From Nitrospina sp. (GTDB lineage Bacteria > Nitrospinota > Nitrospinia > Nitrospinales > VA-1): DNA of 64,000 bases. Each line of letters opens with the position of its first letter. Position 1 is the stretch's first letter. The notes beneath the pieces were generated by a model. The model did no database searches, was not told the DNA's origin, and was given only the letters and a program-made list of their open reading frames with translations. The stretch lies in the NCBI GenBank assembly GCA_018653085.1, contig JABIAY010000013.1, positions 1 through 64,000 of the forward strand, in the 5' to 3' direction. Made by a program: the position numbers and the translations under genes. Below, one piece after another: positions 17,229 to 25,063 of the stretch.

Positions 17229-18295
17229 GCATGAAGGAAAATAATAAAAATCTGTTTTTCATTTCTTTTGCTGTGATTCTGGGAGTCTGCGTTGCGCTTT
17301 ATTTTTCCCGGCGCGTGGTGGCTCCCTTTTTTATTGCGTTTGCGCTGGCTTACCTGTTGGACCCTTTGGTAGATCGGCTGGTTTCTCTTAAACTTTCAAG
17401 AACCCTGTCCGTTTTGTTTTTGATGTTGGCTTTCTTCCTTCTTGCGCTGGGGTCGGTAGTATTGTTGGTCCCGATTTTGAGTATGCAGGCGGAAAACCTC
17501 GCAAAAAATATTCCTACCTATGTTGGGATATTTCAGGAGTGGATTCGTCCGATGCTGGATATGATCAGTGGATTGGATTCGGCGAAGGTTGAAGAGTTTC
17601 TCAACGAAGGGCTGTCACGTTTTGGGGAATTGCCGATGAAAGTCCTGCAGTTTTCCAGCAAGTTTATATGGGGGTCTATTTCCAACTTGTTCAATATTGT
17701 TTTGATGGTTGCCAACATGGTCATCATTCCGGTTGCGATGTTTTATTTGCTGCGCGACTTTGACTCGATCAACAAAAAACTGTTAGGGCTGGTGCCGACC
17801 CGGTTTCAGGAAAAAACCAAAGATATTATTCAGGAGATTGATCAGATTCTCTCACGGTTTGTACGTGGACAGCTGATGGTCGCCGGTTTGATGGGCGTCA
17901 TGTATTCGGCAGGTTTATTTTTATGCGACACTCCGATGAGCCTGTCGCTTGGAATGATGGCCGGGCTGGTCAACCTGGTTCCCTATCTGGGATTGATTCT
18001 GGGTCTGGTGCCTGCTGCGATCATGACTTATATTCACACTCAGGATTGGTTGCCGGTGCTGGGTGTCGCGGGGGTCTTCGCATTCGTCCAGGCCATAGAA
18101 GGAATGGTCATCACACCACGGGTGGTGGGCGATAATATCGGGCTTCATCCAGTAGCTGTGATTTTTGCCGTTTTGCTGGGTGGGGAACTGTTTGGCATTA
18201 CCGGTATGATCCTCGGTGTTCCCGGAGTCGCTGTCCTCAATGTCCTCTTATCACGCGGTATTTCGCAATATAAAGCTTCTTCGCTTTACCACTAG
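17225..18295 (+). CDS. AI-2E family transporter (PerM/TqsA-like)
   Basis: A 356-residue inner-membrane protein with about eight membrane segments and the family pattern: RRVVAPFFIAFALAYLLDPLVD near the N-terminus, the amphipathic middle, and ALMGVMYSAGL, NLVPYLGLILGLVPA and EGMVITPRVVGDNIGLHPVAVIFAVLLGG at the C-terminus. Members export diverse small molecules or act as Na+/H+ antiporters; substrate unknown. Start is GTG 17225 (overlapping the previous stop) or ATG 17231. The last codons CAC-TAG fall inside the terminal repeat of the element at 18289. Confidence 0.9.
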   Translation: MSMKENNKNLFFISFAVILGVCVALYFSRRVVAPFFIAFALAYLLDPLVDRLVSLKLSRTLSVLFLMLAFFLLALGSVVLLVPILSMQAENLAKNIPTYVGIFQEWIRPMLDMISGLDSAKVEEFLNEGLSRFGELPMKVLQFSSKFIWGSISNLFNIVLMVANMVIIPVAMFYLLRDFDSINKKLLGLVPTRFQEKTKDIIQEIDQILSRFVRGQLMVAGLMGVMYSAGLFLCDTPMSLSLGMMAGLVNLVPYLGLILGLVPAAIMTYIHTQDWLPVLGVAGVFAFVQAIEGMVITPRVVGDNIGLHPVAVIFAVLLGGELFGITGMILGVPGVAVLNVLLSRGISQYKASSLYH

Positions 18296-18453
18296 GCGTG
18301 GGGCCAATGTGCAATAATTTTCGCAGGCGAGCAACATAACTGCTGATTTGCAACCCCCCTTAATCCCCCTTATCAGGGGGAATTATTAAAGTATCGCGCT
18401 TGAGTATTCTGTCCGCTTGACGGGCGATGCAGTACTGGCCCCACGCCCAGTGG
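18289..18453. repeat. Interspersed mosaic repeat, copy 6 (165 bp, best-preserved MITE-like form)
   Basis: Terminal inverted repeats CCACTAGGCGTGGGGCCA (18289-18306) and TGGCCCCACGCCCAGTGG (18436-18453) match at 17 of 18 bases. The interior has AATAATTTTCGCAGGCGAGCAA, the hairpin ATCCCCCTTATCAGGGGGA (about 18363-18381) and the CGCGCTTGAGTATTCTGTCCGC module. There is no coding potential, so it is non-autonomous if mobile. Confidence 0.82.
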
Positions 18454-18482
18454 TAACTCATTGATTTTCTTCCTCTTTTCGC

Positions 18483-18511
18483 TTGACCTCCTGTAACATA
18501 TTGATTATATT
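18483..18511 (+). promoter_or_regulatory. Sigma-70-type promoter for the recombinase gene
   Basis: TTGACC (18483-18488), a 17-base spacer and TATATT (18506-18511), close to the sigma-70 consensus, lying about 80 bases upstream of the recombinase ATG. Confidence 0.55.
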
Positions 18512-18514
18512 GAT

Positions 18515-18580
18515 CTCCAATAGCGGAAATCTGTGTTCCGCTAACCATCTTCCCCTGTGAGGGGGCCACGCCTATTGGAG
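18515..18580. repeat. Short inverted-repeat unit before the recombinase
   Basis: CTCCAATAG (18515-18523) is inverted as CTATTGGAG (18572-18580). Inside are a perfect 8-base-arm hairpin TAGCGGAA/TTCCGCTA (18521-18543) and CCCC-TGTGA-GGGG. The right end holds GGGGGCCACGCC, like the terminal repeats of the larger elements. It lies in the 5' leader of the recombinase and supplies its GGAG ribosome binding site. Confidence 0.5.
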
Positions 18581-18588
18581 AATTCATC

Positions 18589-19374
18589 ATGAACCGTGTT
18601 ACCACCCGTCCCCTATCCATAACAAGATTGTTCAGCGCCATTCAAGGCAACCTTGAGCAGCGTGCTTACAGTCCGCAAACCATCAAAGCCTATCTTGGGC
18701 AGTTGCGGCATTTTGTGCGGGACAAAGACCTGACCAATCCGCAAAACGTTTCGAGTGACGATATCAGAACTTATCTGGAGGGCCTTGTTGAGGAAGGAAA
18801 ATCAAGGTCAACAGTGGACCAGTCCTACAACGCCCTCAGTTATTTTTATATGGCTGTTTATAATCATGAACTGCTTCTGGAAGGATTCAAGCGGCCTCGC
18901 AAGAAGAAGCTAAAACCCGTGGTGCTGACGGTCAGTGAAGTGCGCCAAATAGCTGTCTCGGCAGAGAACCTGAAACACCGATTGATGATAGAGCTGGCCT
19001 ACACGGCGGGTTTGCGTGTTTCTGAACTGGTGGCGGTTAAGGTTCAGCATATGAACCTCAATAAATTGATGCTGTTTGTTCCGGGACTGGGCAAGCTGAG
19101 TGCACGCACGACTATTTTTTCCGGTGGTCTTAAAGACGCTCTGCAAAGGCAGGTTGGCAATAAGAAACCGGGTGATTATTTATTTCCCAGCGAGCGCGGG
19201 GGGTCACTGACAACTCGCAGTGTTACTAAATTTTTTAAAGCCGCGTTGACCACCTCTGGCGTGGAAAAGCAGGTCACTCCACATTCACTTCGCCAGTCGT
19301 TCACCGCGTTCATGCTGGCTAAAGGAACCGACCGCTTTGCAGTACAAACCTTATTGGGCCGAAGAGCTCTCTAA
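18589..19374 (+). CDS. Tyrosine recombinase (phage integrase/Xer family), C-terminally truncated
   Basis: 261 residues. A SAM-like core-binding domain (about 12-95) is followed by the catalytic domain: Arg143 in TAGLRVSEL, a candidate Lys169 and HSLR (His232, Arg235). The protein ends at TLLGRRAL, exactly where family members read LLGH and continue about 20 residues to the second His/Trp and the nucleophilic Tyr. Those are missing. The last codons run into sequence resembling the repeat module TTGAGCCGAGA, so a repeat insertion probably cut the gene. It cannot catalyse strand cleavage as written. Confidence 0.85.
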   Translation: MNRVTTRPLSITRLFSAIQGNLEQRAYSPQTIKAYLGQLRHFVRDKDLTNPQNVSSDDIRTYLEGLVEEGKSRSTVDQSYNALSYFYMAVYNHELLLEGFKRPRKKKLKPVVLTVSEVRQIAVSAENLKHRLMIELAYTAGLRVSELVAVKVQHMNLNKLMLFVPGLGKLSARTTIFSGGLKDALQRQVGNKKPGDYLFPSERGGSLTTRSVTKFFKAALTTSGVEKQVTPHSLRQSFTAFMLAKGTDRFAVQTLLGRRAL

Positions 19375-19600
19375 CCACTAGGCGTGGGGCCAGTACTGCA
19401 TTGCCCGTCAAGCAAACAACACCATCAAGCGCAATACTTTTATATCCCCTCCTTTCATAGGGAGGGGCTTGGGGAGGGTTGGCTGATTTCTGCTTTTCGC
19501 CACTTTGTGCCCCGCAGGGGCAAACGGCAATAACTTTTGCTGGCGAGCAAAGAGTTGTCTCGACTCAATTTAGCCTTTGCCATATTCCCTCTCACGGGAG
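19345..19600. repeat. Interspersed mosaic repeat, copy 7
   Basis: Has an internal CCACTAGGCGTGGGGCCA (19375-19392), then about 100 bases nearly identical to copy 1 including the CCCCTCC..GGAGGGG hairpin, then CCCCGCAGGGGCAA and AATAACTTTTGC..GTTGTCTCG (about 19508-19565). It runs to the ACTCCCGTGAGAGGGAA segment (minus strand), also found in the copy at 21528. The mqnC stop codon and last residues lie in this segment. Confidence 0.72.
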
Positions 19601-20662
19601 TGAGTCGTATTTCATGTTGCGGCGTTGGGGGGTGAAGCCGCTGTCGGAGATGAGCCGCCTGATTTCTTCTTCGTCCATGCAATAGACAGTTCCTGCGGCG
19701 GCGACCACGTTTTCTTCCATCATCGTACTGCCCATATCGTTGGCCCCGTAATAAAGCGATACCTGCCCGATTTTTGGTCCCTGGGTCACCCATGAGGATT
19801 GCAGGTTATCGAAGTTGTCGAGAAATATTCGGCTGATGGCAAGGGTTTTGAGATATTCGAACCCTGTCACGGCGGTTTTTATTCCGCTGTCACCTTGCAG
19901 TTGTGTGTTTCCCGGCTGGAATCCCCAGGCGATGAATGCGGTGAAGCCCTGGGTTTTATCCTGTAATTTTCTCAGCCGTTCAAGATGCTCAATGCGTTCT
20001 TCGAGGGTCTCGACATGGCCGAACATCATGGTCGCGGTGGTGGGGATGCCCATGCCGTGTGCCTGCTCCATGACTTCCAACCATTCATCTGTCATGCATT
20101 TTTTCGGGCTGATGATTTTGCGTACCCGGTCAACGAGAATCTCTGCCCCGCCGCCTGGTATGGAATCCAGTCCCGCCTGTTTCAGCCGTGTGAGAGTTTC
20201 ATCCAATGAGAGTTTGGATATCCGACTGGTATGAATGATTTCAGCGGGAGACAGGGCGTGCAGATGAATGTCGAAACGTTGTTTGATTTTTTGGAACAGG
20301 TCCTCAAAATAATCGATCTTCAAATTCTGGTGATGTCCACCTTGCAGGAGAATCTGGTTGCCTCCGGCTGATATCGTTGCCTCAATTTTTTGCGCGATCG
20401 TTTCAAAGGGCAGGACATAGGAGTCGGTGTCCGGCTCCTTGCGGTAGAACGCGCAGAAAGAACAATCGGTCACGCAGACATTGGTGTAATTGATATTACG
20501 GTCCACGATATAGGTGATGGTTTTATCCGCTCTTTTTTTTCGGGCCAACCGGGAGGCGACATTTCCGAGAAGCAGGATATCTGTTGTGGCAAACAGTTCC
20601 AGTGCTTCATCCTGTGAGATTCTGTGGCCGGCAAGAGCTTTTTCGAGAATGGGTTCAATCAT
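19592..20662 (-). CDS. mqnC: Cyclic dehypoxanthine futalosine synthase
   Basis: A 356-residue radical SAM enzyme of the futalosine route to menaquinone. The [4Fe-4S] ligands are Cys63, Cys67 and Cys70 in CVTDCSFCAF. Family markers LLQGGHH, LHALSPAEI, GLDSIPGGGAEIL and the C-terminal EENVVAAAG distinguish it from MqnE. It indicates that the organism makes menaquinone without the classical Men pathway. Start ATG 20662 overlaps the stop of the upstream VOC gene (ATGA). Its last few residues are encoded by repeat-derived sequence. Confidence 0.93.
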   Translation of the reverse strand: MIEPILEKALAGHRISQDEALELFATTDILLLGNVASRLARKKRADKTITYIVDRNINYTNVCVTDCSFCAFYRKEPDTDSYVLPFETIAQKIEATISAGGNQILLQGGHHQNLKIDYFEDLFQKIKQRFDIHLHALSPAEIIHTSRISKLSLDETLTRLKQAGLDSIPGGGAEILVDRVRKIISPKKCMTDEWLEVMEQAHGMGIPTTATMMFGHVETLEERIEHLERLRKLQDKTQGFTAFIAWGFQPGNTQLQGDSGIKTAVTGFEYLKTLAISRIFLDNFDNLQSSWVTQGPKIGQVSLYYGANDMGSTMMEENVVAAAGTVYCMDEEEIRRLISDSGFTPQRRNMKYDSLP

Positions 20663-21057
20663 GATGAGCTGGAATTGTCGTAATGAATTTCAAGATGATT
20701 GTCATCGGGGTCGTTAAAATAAATGGACTCACCATCTCCACGTTTTACGGGGCCGTTATCTATTTTTACATTTTTTGTTTGAAGTTCTTTTACGATATTA
20801 TCAAAGTCAGCGGCACTGGCTTCGAAGGCAAGGTGCAAGTATCCGTCTTCGCTGAGAAGGTTCATCGCCGCTTTGACTTCCAGATCCGGGGCCTCAAAAA
20901 GGGCGATGGCGGCGTTGCCGGTATCCAGCATGATGTGCCGCAGTCCTGTGGAAAACCGATGGGTGACGCTGAATCCGAGTATGTCCGTATAAAAACGCTC
21001 AGCGCGGTCCAAGTCTGTCACATTTAGTGCGATGTGATGAATGCCTTTAAGTTTCAT
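20659..21057 (-). CDS. VOC family (glyoxalase-like) protein
   Basis: A 132-residue protein from ATG 21057 (MKLKGIHHIALNV). An in-frame GTG at 21096 would overlap ppiC and add atypical residues. It contains the paired beta-alpha-beta-beta-beta modules: GIHHIALNVTDLDRAERFYTDILGF with a likely metal His, GYLHLAFEA, and the C-terminal DPDDNHLEIHY with the metal Glu. It resembles glyoxalase/fosfomycin-resistance-like proteins; substrate unknown. Coupling to mqnC is by overlap, but a role in quinone synthesis is not implied by the fold. Confidence 0.8.
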   Translation of the reverse strand: MKLKGIHHIALNVTDLDRAERFYTDILGFSVTHRFSTGLRHIMLDTGNAAIALFEAPDLEVKAAMNLLSEDGYLHLAFEASAADFDNIVKELQTKNVKIDNGPVKRGDGESIYFNDPDDNHLEIHYDNSSSS

Positions 21058-21072
21058 GAAGGGTATGGCAGA

Positions 21073-21103
21073 CCTATAAAGTGCCGGGTCCGGCACCTAT
21101 AGG
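21073..21103. other. Strong hairpin at the ppiC-VOC junction
   Basis: GTGCCGG-GT-CCGGCAC (21081-21096) flanked by CCTATA/TATAGG, giving nearly 15-base arms with a single irregularity. On the minus strand it encodes the last residues of the PpiC protein and precedes the VOC start. No long T-run follows, so it may be an RNA-stability or attenuation structure rather than a terminator. Confidence 0.45.
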
Positions 21104-21448
21104 AAGCGAGGTCCCATCTGTATCGAGATCGCCCATTTCTTCTTCTTTAGTAATTATGAAAATATGGTAACCAAATTTGCTCTTGATGGGTCCCTGGACC
21201 TCACCGACCGGAGCTTGCATGGCCGCTTTTTCCAGTTCGGGAGCGGAGGTGTTATGTTCGAGAAACCCGAGGTCACCGCTTTTATGGCGGGACCCGCAGG
21301 CACTGTATTTTTTTGCCATTTTGGCAAACACTTTGAACAGCATCTCGCGGTCCTTATACTCATCCTCTCTGAGGTGATCGAGAAGCACATTGGCAAGTTC
21401 TTCAGTGCTCAGAACAATGTGGCTGACTCGAATGGATCGTATTGACAT
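21074..21448 (-). CDS. PpiC-type (parvulin) peptidyl-prolyl cis-trans isomerase, small
   Basis: A 124-residue single-domain parvulin: VSHIVLSTEELA, a helix, FAKMAKKYSACGSRHKSGDLGFLEHN, then FEKA-like LEKAAMQAPVGEVQGPIKSKFGYHIFIITKEE, closely following the PpiC core. It has no signal peptide, so it is cytoplasmic. A 20-residue tail ending GAGPGTL is encoded across a hairpin. The 284 bases upstream hold a composite repeat. Confidence 0.87.
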   Translation of the reverse strand: MSIRSIRVSHIVLSTEELANVLLDHLREDEYKDREMLFKVFAKMAKKYSACGSRHKSGDLGFLEHNTSAPELEKAAMQAPVGEVQGPIKSKFGYHIFIITKEEEMGDLDTDGTSLPIGAGPGTL

Positions 21449-21527
21449 ATCAGCATCCCTTATGGACGTTGGTGAACAGGTCTGTTTATTGAACGCACAT
21501 TATACCTCCTACCTGTAATGGGTACAA

Positions 21528-21739
21528 CCACTAGAAGTCGGCGAGCCCCTTAGCAGGGGAGGCAGATAGCAAAGGCTTGCCAGGCCGAGAGTACTGTTGC
21601 TGGCAATAAAAAGCTATTGCCAGTCGGCCTCACGCCTAGCGCCCACTCCCGTGGGAGGGAACTGGGCAAGAGCTTTATTGAGCCGAGACACCTATTGCTT
21701 GCTAAAAAAGCGACGGCACACTGGCTCCACGCCTAGTGG
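21528..21739. repeat. Interspersed mosaic repeat, copy 8 (composite, 212 bp)
   Basis: Begins CCACTAGAAGTCGG, ends TGGCTCCACGCCTAGTGG (21722-21739), and has an internal end-like segment GGCCTCACGCCTAGCGCCCACTCCCGTGGGAGGG near 21628. That suggests two units fused or nested. It shares the TTTATTGAGCCGAGACA and GCTTGCTAAAAAAGC modules with other copies. The cobA/hemD stop (TAG 21733-21735) lies in the right end. Confidence 0.75.
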
Positions 21740-23244
21740 TTTTCGATAGCATCCAGGAGGGACGATACGGTGTATTGGTCTGGCATGATATCTACATTCA
21801 AGCCGGCATCCTGGGCGGTTTTTGCAGTGATGGGACCGATGCAGGCGATTTTTGTTTTTTTGATTTCGGGGAGGAGTTTTTTTCCTGTTAAGGTCAAAAA
21901 GTTTGTGACGGTGGAGGAGGAGGTAAAGGTGATGACATCAATGCTCCCTTCTTTGAGTCTCTTTTCCAGGGCATCCACAGATGGGGAAGGCAGGATGGTC
22001 TGGTAAGCCGGGACGACATCGATGGTGGCTCCCATTTCCCGCAGTTGTTCGGGCAGGATTTCGCGGGCAACTTTAGCGCGGGGTAAAAGAAACCGTTGGC
22101 CTTTTATATTTTTGATGCTTTCGATCAGGGATTCGGCGACAAAATTTTCTGGTACTACGTCCACGCGAATCCCCAGGTCGCGAACCGCTTCGGCGGTTTT
22201 GGGTCCGATAGTGTAGACGCGAACCCCTTTCAACTCACGGATGTCCTGCTCGATAGCTTTGAGTCGTTCGGCAAAAAACCGCACGCCATTGACGCTGGTG
22301 AATATCAGTCCATCGTATTGAGAGAGGTTGTTCAGCGCATTGTCCAGGGGTGACCAGTCATCCGGGGCAACGGTCTCGATTACTGGAAAAAAGAAGGGCT
22401 CGGCCCCTAGCTCTCGCAGGCGGTCAATCATGGATTCGGCCTGATCGCCTTTTCGGGTGACGAGCACGGTTTTGCCGAACAGCGGCAGGTGCTCGTACCA
22501 TTCGATGATGGGTTTCAGGCTTACCACTTCTCCGATGATGGTCAAAGCCGGAGGCGAAATTTTATCTTTTTCCGAAATTTCCACAATGGTGCCAAGGGTG
22601 CCGGTCCAGGTTTTCTGCCGGGCCGTTGTGCCCCATTGGACAACGGCGATGGGGGTGTCCGGACTTTTCCCGAATTTCATGAGTTTTTCAACAATTAAAG
22701 GAAGTTTGCGTGCGCCCATGAGAAAAACCAAAGTCCCGGACCGGGCGGCTATTTTTTCCCAATCGATATGAATATCGCCCTGATTTTTTTCGTTGCTCCC
22801 TGTAATGATAGAAAGGGTGGAAGAAAGATGGCGGTGCGTGAGTGGGATACCGGCATAGGCCGCAACGCCGGTTACCGAGGACACACCCGGAACAATGATG
22901 AAAGGGATTCCTGCCTTCTGCACGGCCTGAATTTCTTCTCCCCCGCGTCCAAACAGGAAAGGGTCGCCGCCTTTTAAGCGGATAACGATTTTTCCTTCAC
23001 GGGCTTTGCTGATGAGCAGATGATTGATCTGCTCCTGTTCCATAGAGGCTACGCCTTCTTTTTTTCCCACATAGATCATCTCGGCTGATTTTTGGGTGAA
23101 GCGGACCATATCCGGATTGACCAGGTGATCGTATAAGATGACATCGGCTTTTTGCAACCACTGCTTGCCACTCAAAGTTAACAGGCCGACATCACCCGGC
23201 CCGGCACCGACTAGAACGACTTTCCCTTTATTTGAATCAACCAT
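21733..23244 (-). CDS. Uroporphyrinogen-III C-methyltransferase / uroporphyrinogen-III synthase fusion
   Basis: A 503-residue bifunctional tetrapyrrole enzyme from ATG 23244, which overlaps the ksgA end by 8 bases; an in-frame codon at 23283 is less likely. Residues about 8-245 are SUMT/CobA (VGAGPGDVGLLT, RLKGGDPFLFGRGGEE, PGVSS, TLVFLMG). Residues about 255-500 are HemD (LVTRKGDQAESM, FTSVNGVRFFAE, ITFTSSSTV, CIGPITAKTAQDAGL). It makes uroporphyrinogen III and methylates it to precorrin-2, the branch to siroheme, heme d1 and cobalamin. The C-terminal codons CAC-TAG come from a repeat. Confidence 0.93.
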   Translation of the reverse strand: MVDSNKGKVVLVGAGPGDVGLLTLSGKQWLQKADVILYDHLVNPDMVRFTQKSAEMIYVGKKEGVASMEQEQINHLLISKAREGKIVIRLKGGDPFLFGRGGEEIQAVQKAGIPFIIVPGVSSVTGVAAYAGIPLTHRHLSSTLSIITGSNEKNQGDIHIDWEKIAARSGTLVFLMGARKLPLIVEKLMKFGKSPDTPIAVVQWGTTARQKTWTGTLGTIVEISEKDKISPPALTIIGEVVSLKPIIEWYEHLPLFGKTVLVTRKGDQAESMIDRLRELGAEPFFFPVIETVAPDDWSPLDNALNNLSQYDGLIFTSVNGVRFFAERLKAIEQDIRELKGVRVYTIGPKTAEAVRDLGIRVDVVPENFVAESLIESIKNIKGQRFLLPRAKVAREILPEQLREMGATIDVVPAYQTILPSPSVDALEKRLKEGSIDVITFTSSSTVTNFLTLTGKKLLPEIKKTKIACIGPITAKTAQDAGLNVDIMPDQYTVSSLLDAIENH

Positions 23245-24022
23245 TTTGTGTGTGCAGATAGTTTGCGAGATTTGCGAATTCATCGAGCGAGAGGGTTTCT
23301 CCTCGCCGGCTCAGGTCAATATCGGCCAATCGAGCCTGACCATTATGCTCGGTAAACAGGTGCTGCCAGTCGTTTAAATTATTTTTCAGCATTTTCCTTT
23401 TATGCAAAAACGCTGAATTCACCATTTTAAAAAATAGTTTAGGGTCTTCCACCTGCACTCTCGGTTGGGGCAGGGGTGTCAGGCCGACGAGAGAAGAATC
23501 AATTTTTGGTTTCGGCGAAAACGCAGTGTTGGGAATTTCAAGCAACCGCTGAACTTCGCAATGATACTGCACATAGACGGAGAGCGAACCATATGCCCGC
23601 TGACCGGGTTCAGCGGTTAATCGGTCCACCACTTCTTTTTGCAACATCAATGTCATGGAGCGAATATGTTTGCGGTAATGAATCAGTTTTTTCATGATGT
23701 GGGTGGCAGCGTAATAAGGAAGGTTGGAAACAATATTAAGTCCTACTCCCAGGGAACTGTAGTCAAACTTTGCCGCATCACCTTCAACCAGTTTAAAAGA
23801 CGGTGTGTCGCCAAAACGGTTTTGCAGATCCCTGGAAAGTTTGGGATCAATCTCAATGGCGGTTAGTGAGTCTGCCTGTTGGATCAGGAGTTGGGTGAGG
23901 ACACCCTTTCCCGGTCCGATTTCCACCACAGGCTCTCCCGGCTGGACCTGAGCCAGTTGGATGATGTTCTGAGCGATGCCGGGGTCGATCAGGAAGTTTT
24001 GCCCGAGCGGCCTCTTCTTCAT
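23237..24022 (-). CDS. ksgA: 16S rRNA (adenine1518/1519-N6)-dimethyltransferase
   Basis: A 261-residue KsgA/RsmA enzyme. Motif I EIGPGKG (about 35-41), the catalytic NLPYY (about 102-106) and the N-terminal RPLGQNFLIDPGIAQNI are all intact. It dimethylates two adjacent adenines near the 3' end of 16S rRNA during 30S maturation. The ATG overlaps the pdxA stop by 4 bases, and its own end overlaps the start of cobA/hemD. pdxA-ksgA pairing is common in bacteria. Confidence 0.96.
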   Translation of the reverse strand: MKKRPLGQNFLIDPGIAQNIIQLAQVQPGEPVVEIGPGKGVLTQLLIQQADSLTAIEIDPKLSRDLQNRFGDTPSFKLVEGDAAKFDYSSLGVGLNIVSNLPYYAATHIMKKLIHYRKHIRSMTLMLQKEVVDRLTAEPGQRAYGSLSVYVQYHCEVQRLLEIPNTAFSPKPKIDSSLVGLTPLPQPRVQVEDPKLFFKMVNSAFLHKRKMLKNNLNDWQHLFTEHNGQARLADIDLSRRGETLSLDEFANLANYLHTQNG

Positions 24023-25023
24023 TTCATGGATAGGGTGGATTGAGACAGTCGTGCCGCTGTTCGCAAAGCCATTTTAAGATTTTCAGCGCAGGCTTTGCCG
24101 CGCCCGGCGATATCGAATGCGGTGCCATGATCTACGGAGGTTCTCAGTATGGGTAGCCCCAGAGTGATGTTTACCGCTTGTCCGGTGGAGTCCATTTTTA
24201 CCGGGATCATTCCCTGGTCGTGATACATGCAGACCACGGCGTCATATTTCTGGGAATCCGGTCTGCCAAACAGGGCATCGGCGGAGAAAGGTCCGCTGGC
24301 CTGAATGCCTTCCTTTTGCACGATTTTCAGTGCAGGCAAAATGTGATCGGTTTCTTCTTGTCCAAAAATACCTCCATCGCCGCAATGCGGGTTGAGTCCG
24401 GTCACCGCAATACTGGGGACATCGGTCACATGCCGGGTCAGCCATTCGTGAGTCATACGAATGGTGTTGAGCACCCTTTCTTCGGTAATAAGAGGTTTGA
24501 CTTGTTCCAAAGGGACGTGGGTGGTGGCAAGTACAACCCTCAGTGAGTTGCCTGCCATCATGAGCGCGGCCTGTTTGGAATTCGTGAGATGAGCCAGCAG
24601 TTCGGTATGTCCGGGAAAAGGATGGCCCGCAAGATGCAGACTTTTTTTATTAATGGGTGCAGTAGTGATGGCAGAGACTTCATCCTTGAGTGCCAGGTCC
24701 ACGGCGGTTTTGATCGCTTCATAGCTGGCCTGACCGGCCTGAGAACTGGGTTTACCAATGGGAATATTTTCGGGAACGTTATTGAGGTCAATGACATCAA
24801 TGGTACAGGTCTGGTACCAGCCCTGCTCAGGCCGGTTGACAGTGTGAACCAGAATCTCCGGGGCATACTTTTTCGCGGTTTCCTGGAGCAGGCGAGCATC
24901 GCCGACAACAACCGCCCGGGACTGAAGATGCAGGGTGTCATCCTGAAAAGCTTTGATGATGACCTCAGGCCCAATCCCTGCCGGGTCTCCCATGGTTAAT
25001 GCAATAATAGGTGCTGAATCCAC
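24019..25023 (-). CDS. pdxA: 4-hydroxythreonine-4-phosphate dehydrogenase
   Basis: A 334-residue enzyme of pyridoxal phosphate synthesis (DXP-dependent route). It shows the N-terminal TMGDPAGIGPEV, TAPINKKSLHLAGHPFPGHTELLA, GLNPHCGDGG and MYHDQGMIPVK, which carry the metal-binding His residues. Start is GTG 25023. It is 40 bases downstream of pckA and overlaps ksgA, so the four genes from pckA to cobA/hemD may form one transcript. Confidence 0.96.
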   Translation of the reverse strand: MDSAPIIALTMGDPAGIGPEVIIKAFQDDTLHLQSRAVVVGDARLLQETAKKYAPEILVHTVNRPEQGWYQTCTIDVIDLNNVPENIPIGKPSSQAGQASYEAIKTAVDLALKDEVSAITTAPINKKSLHLAGHPFPGHTELLAHLTNSKQAALMMAGNSLRVVLATTHVPLEQVKPLITEERVLNTIRMTHEWLTRHVTDVPSIAVTGLNPHCGDGGIFGQEETDHILPALKIVQKEGIQASGPFSADALFGRPDSQKYDAVVCMYHDQGMIPVKMDSTGQAVNITLGLPILRTSVDHGTAFDIAGRGKACAENLKMALRTAARLSQSTLSMK

Positions 25024-25063
25024 AGTTCTAACTCTAATTAAGGATTCATGGGCTTAAGGAAGG

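Noticed and set aside
18360-18641. Short minus-strand frame covering the recombinase leader
   Set aside because: It is made of repeat sequence and hairpins, and overlaps a good promoter on the other strand.
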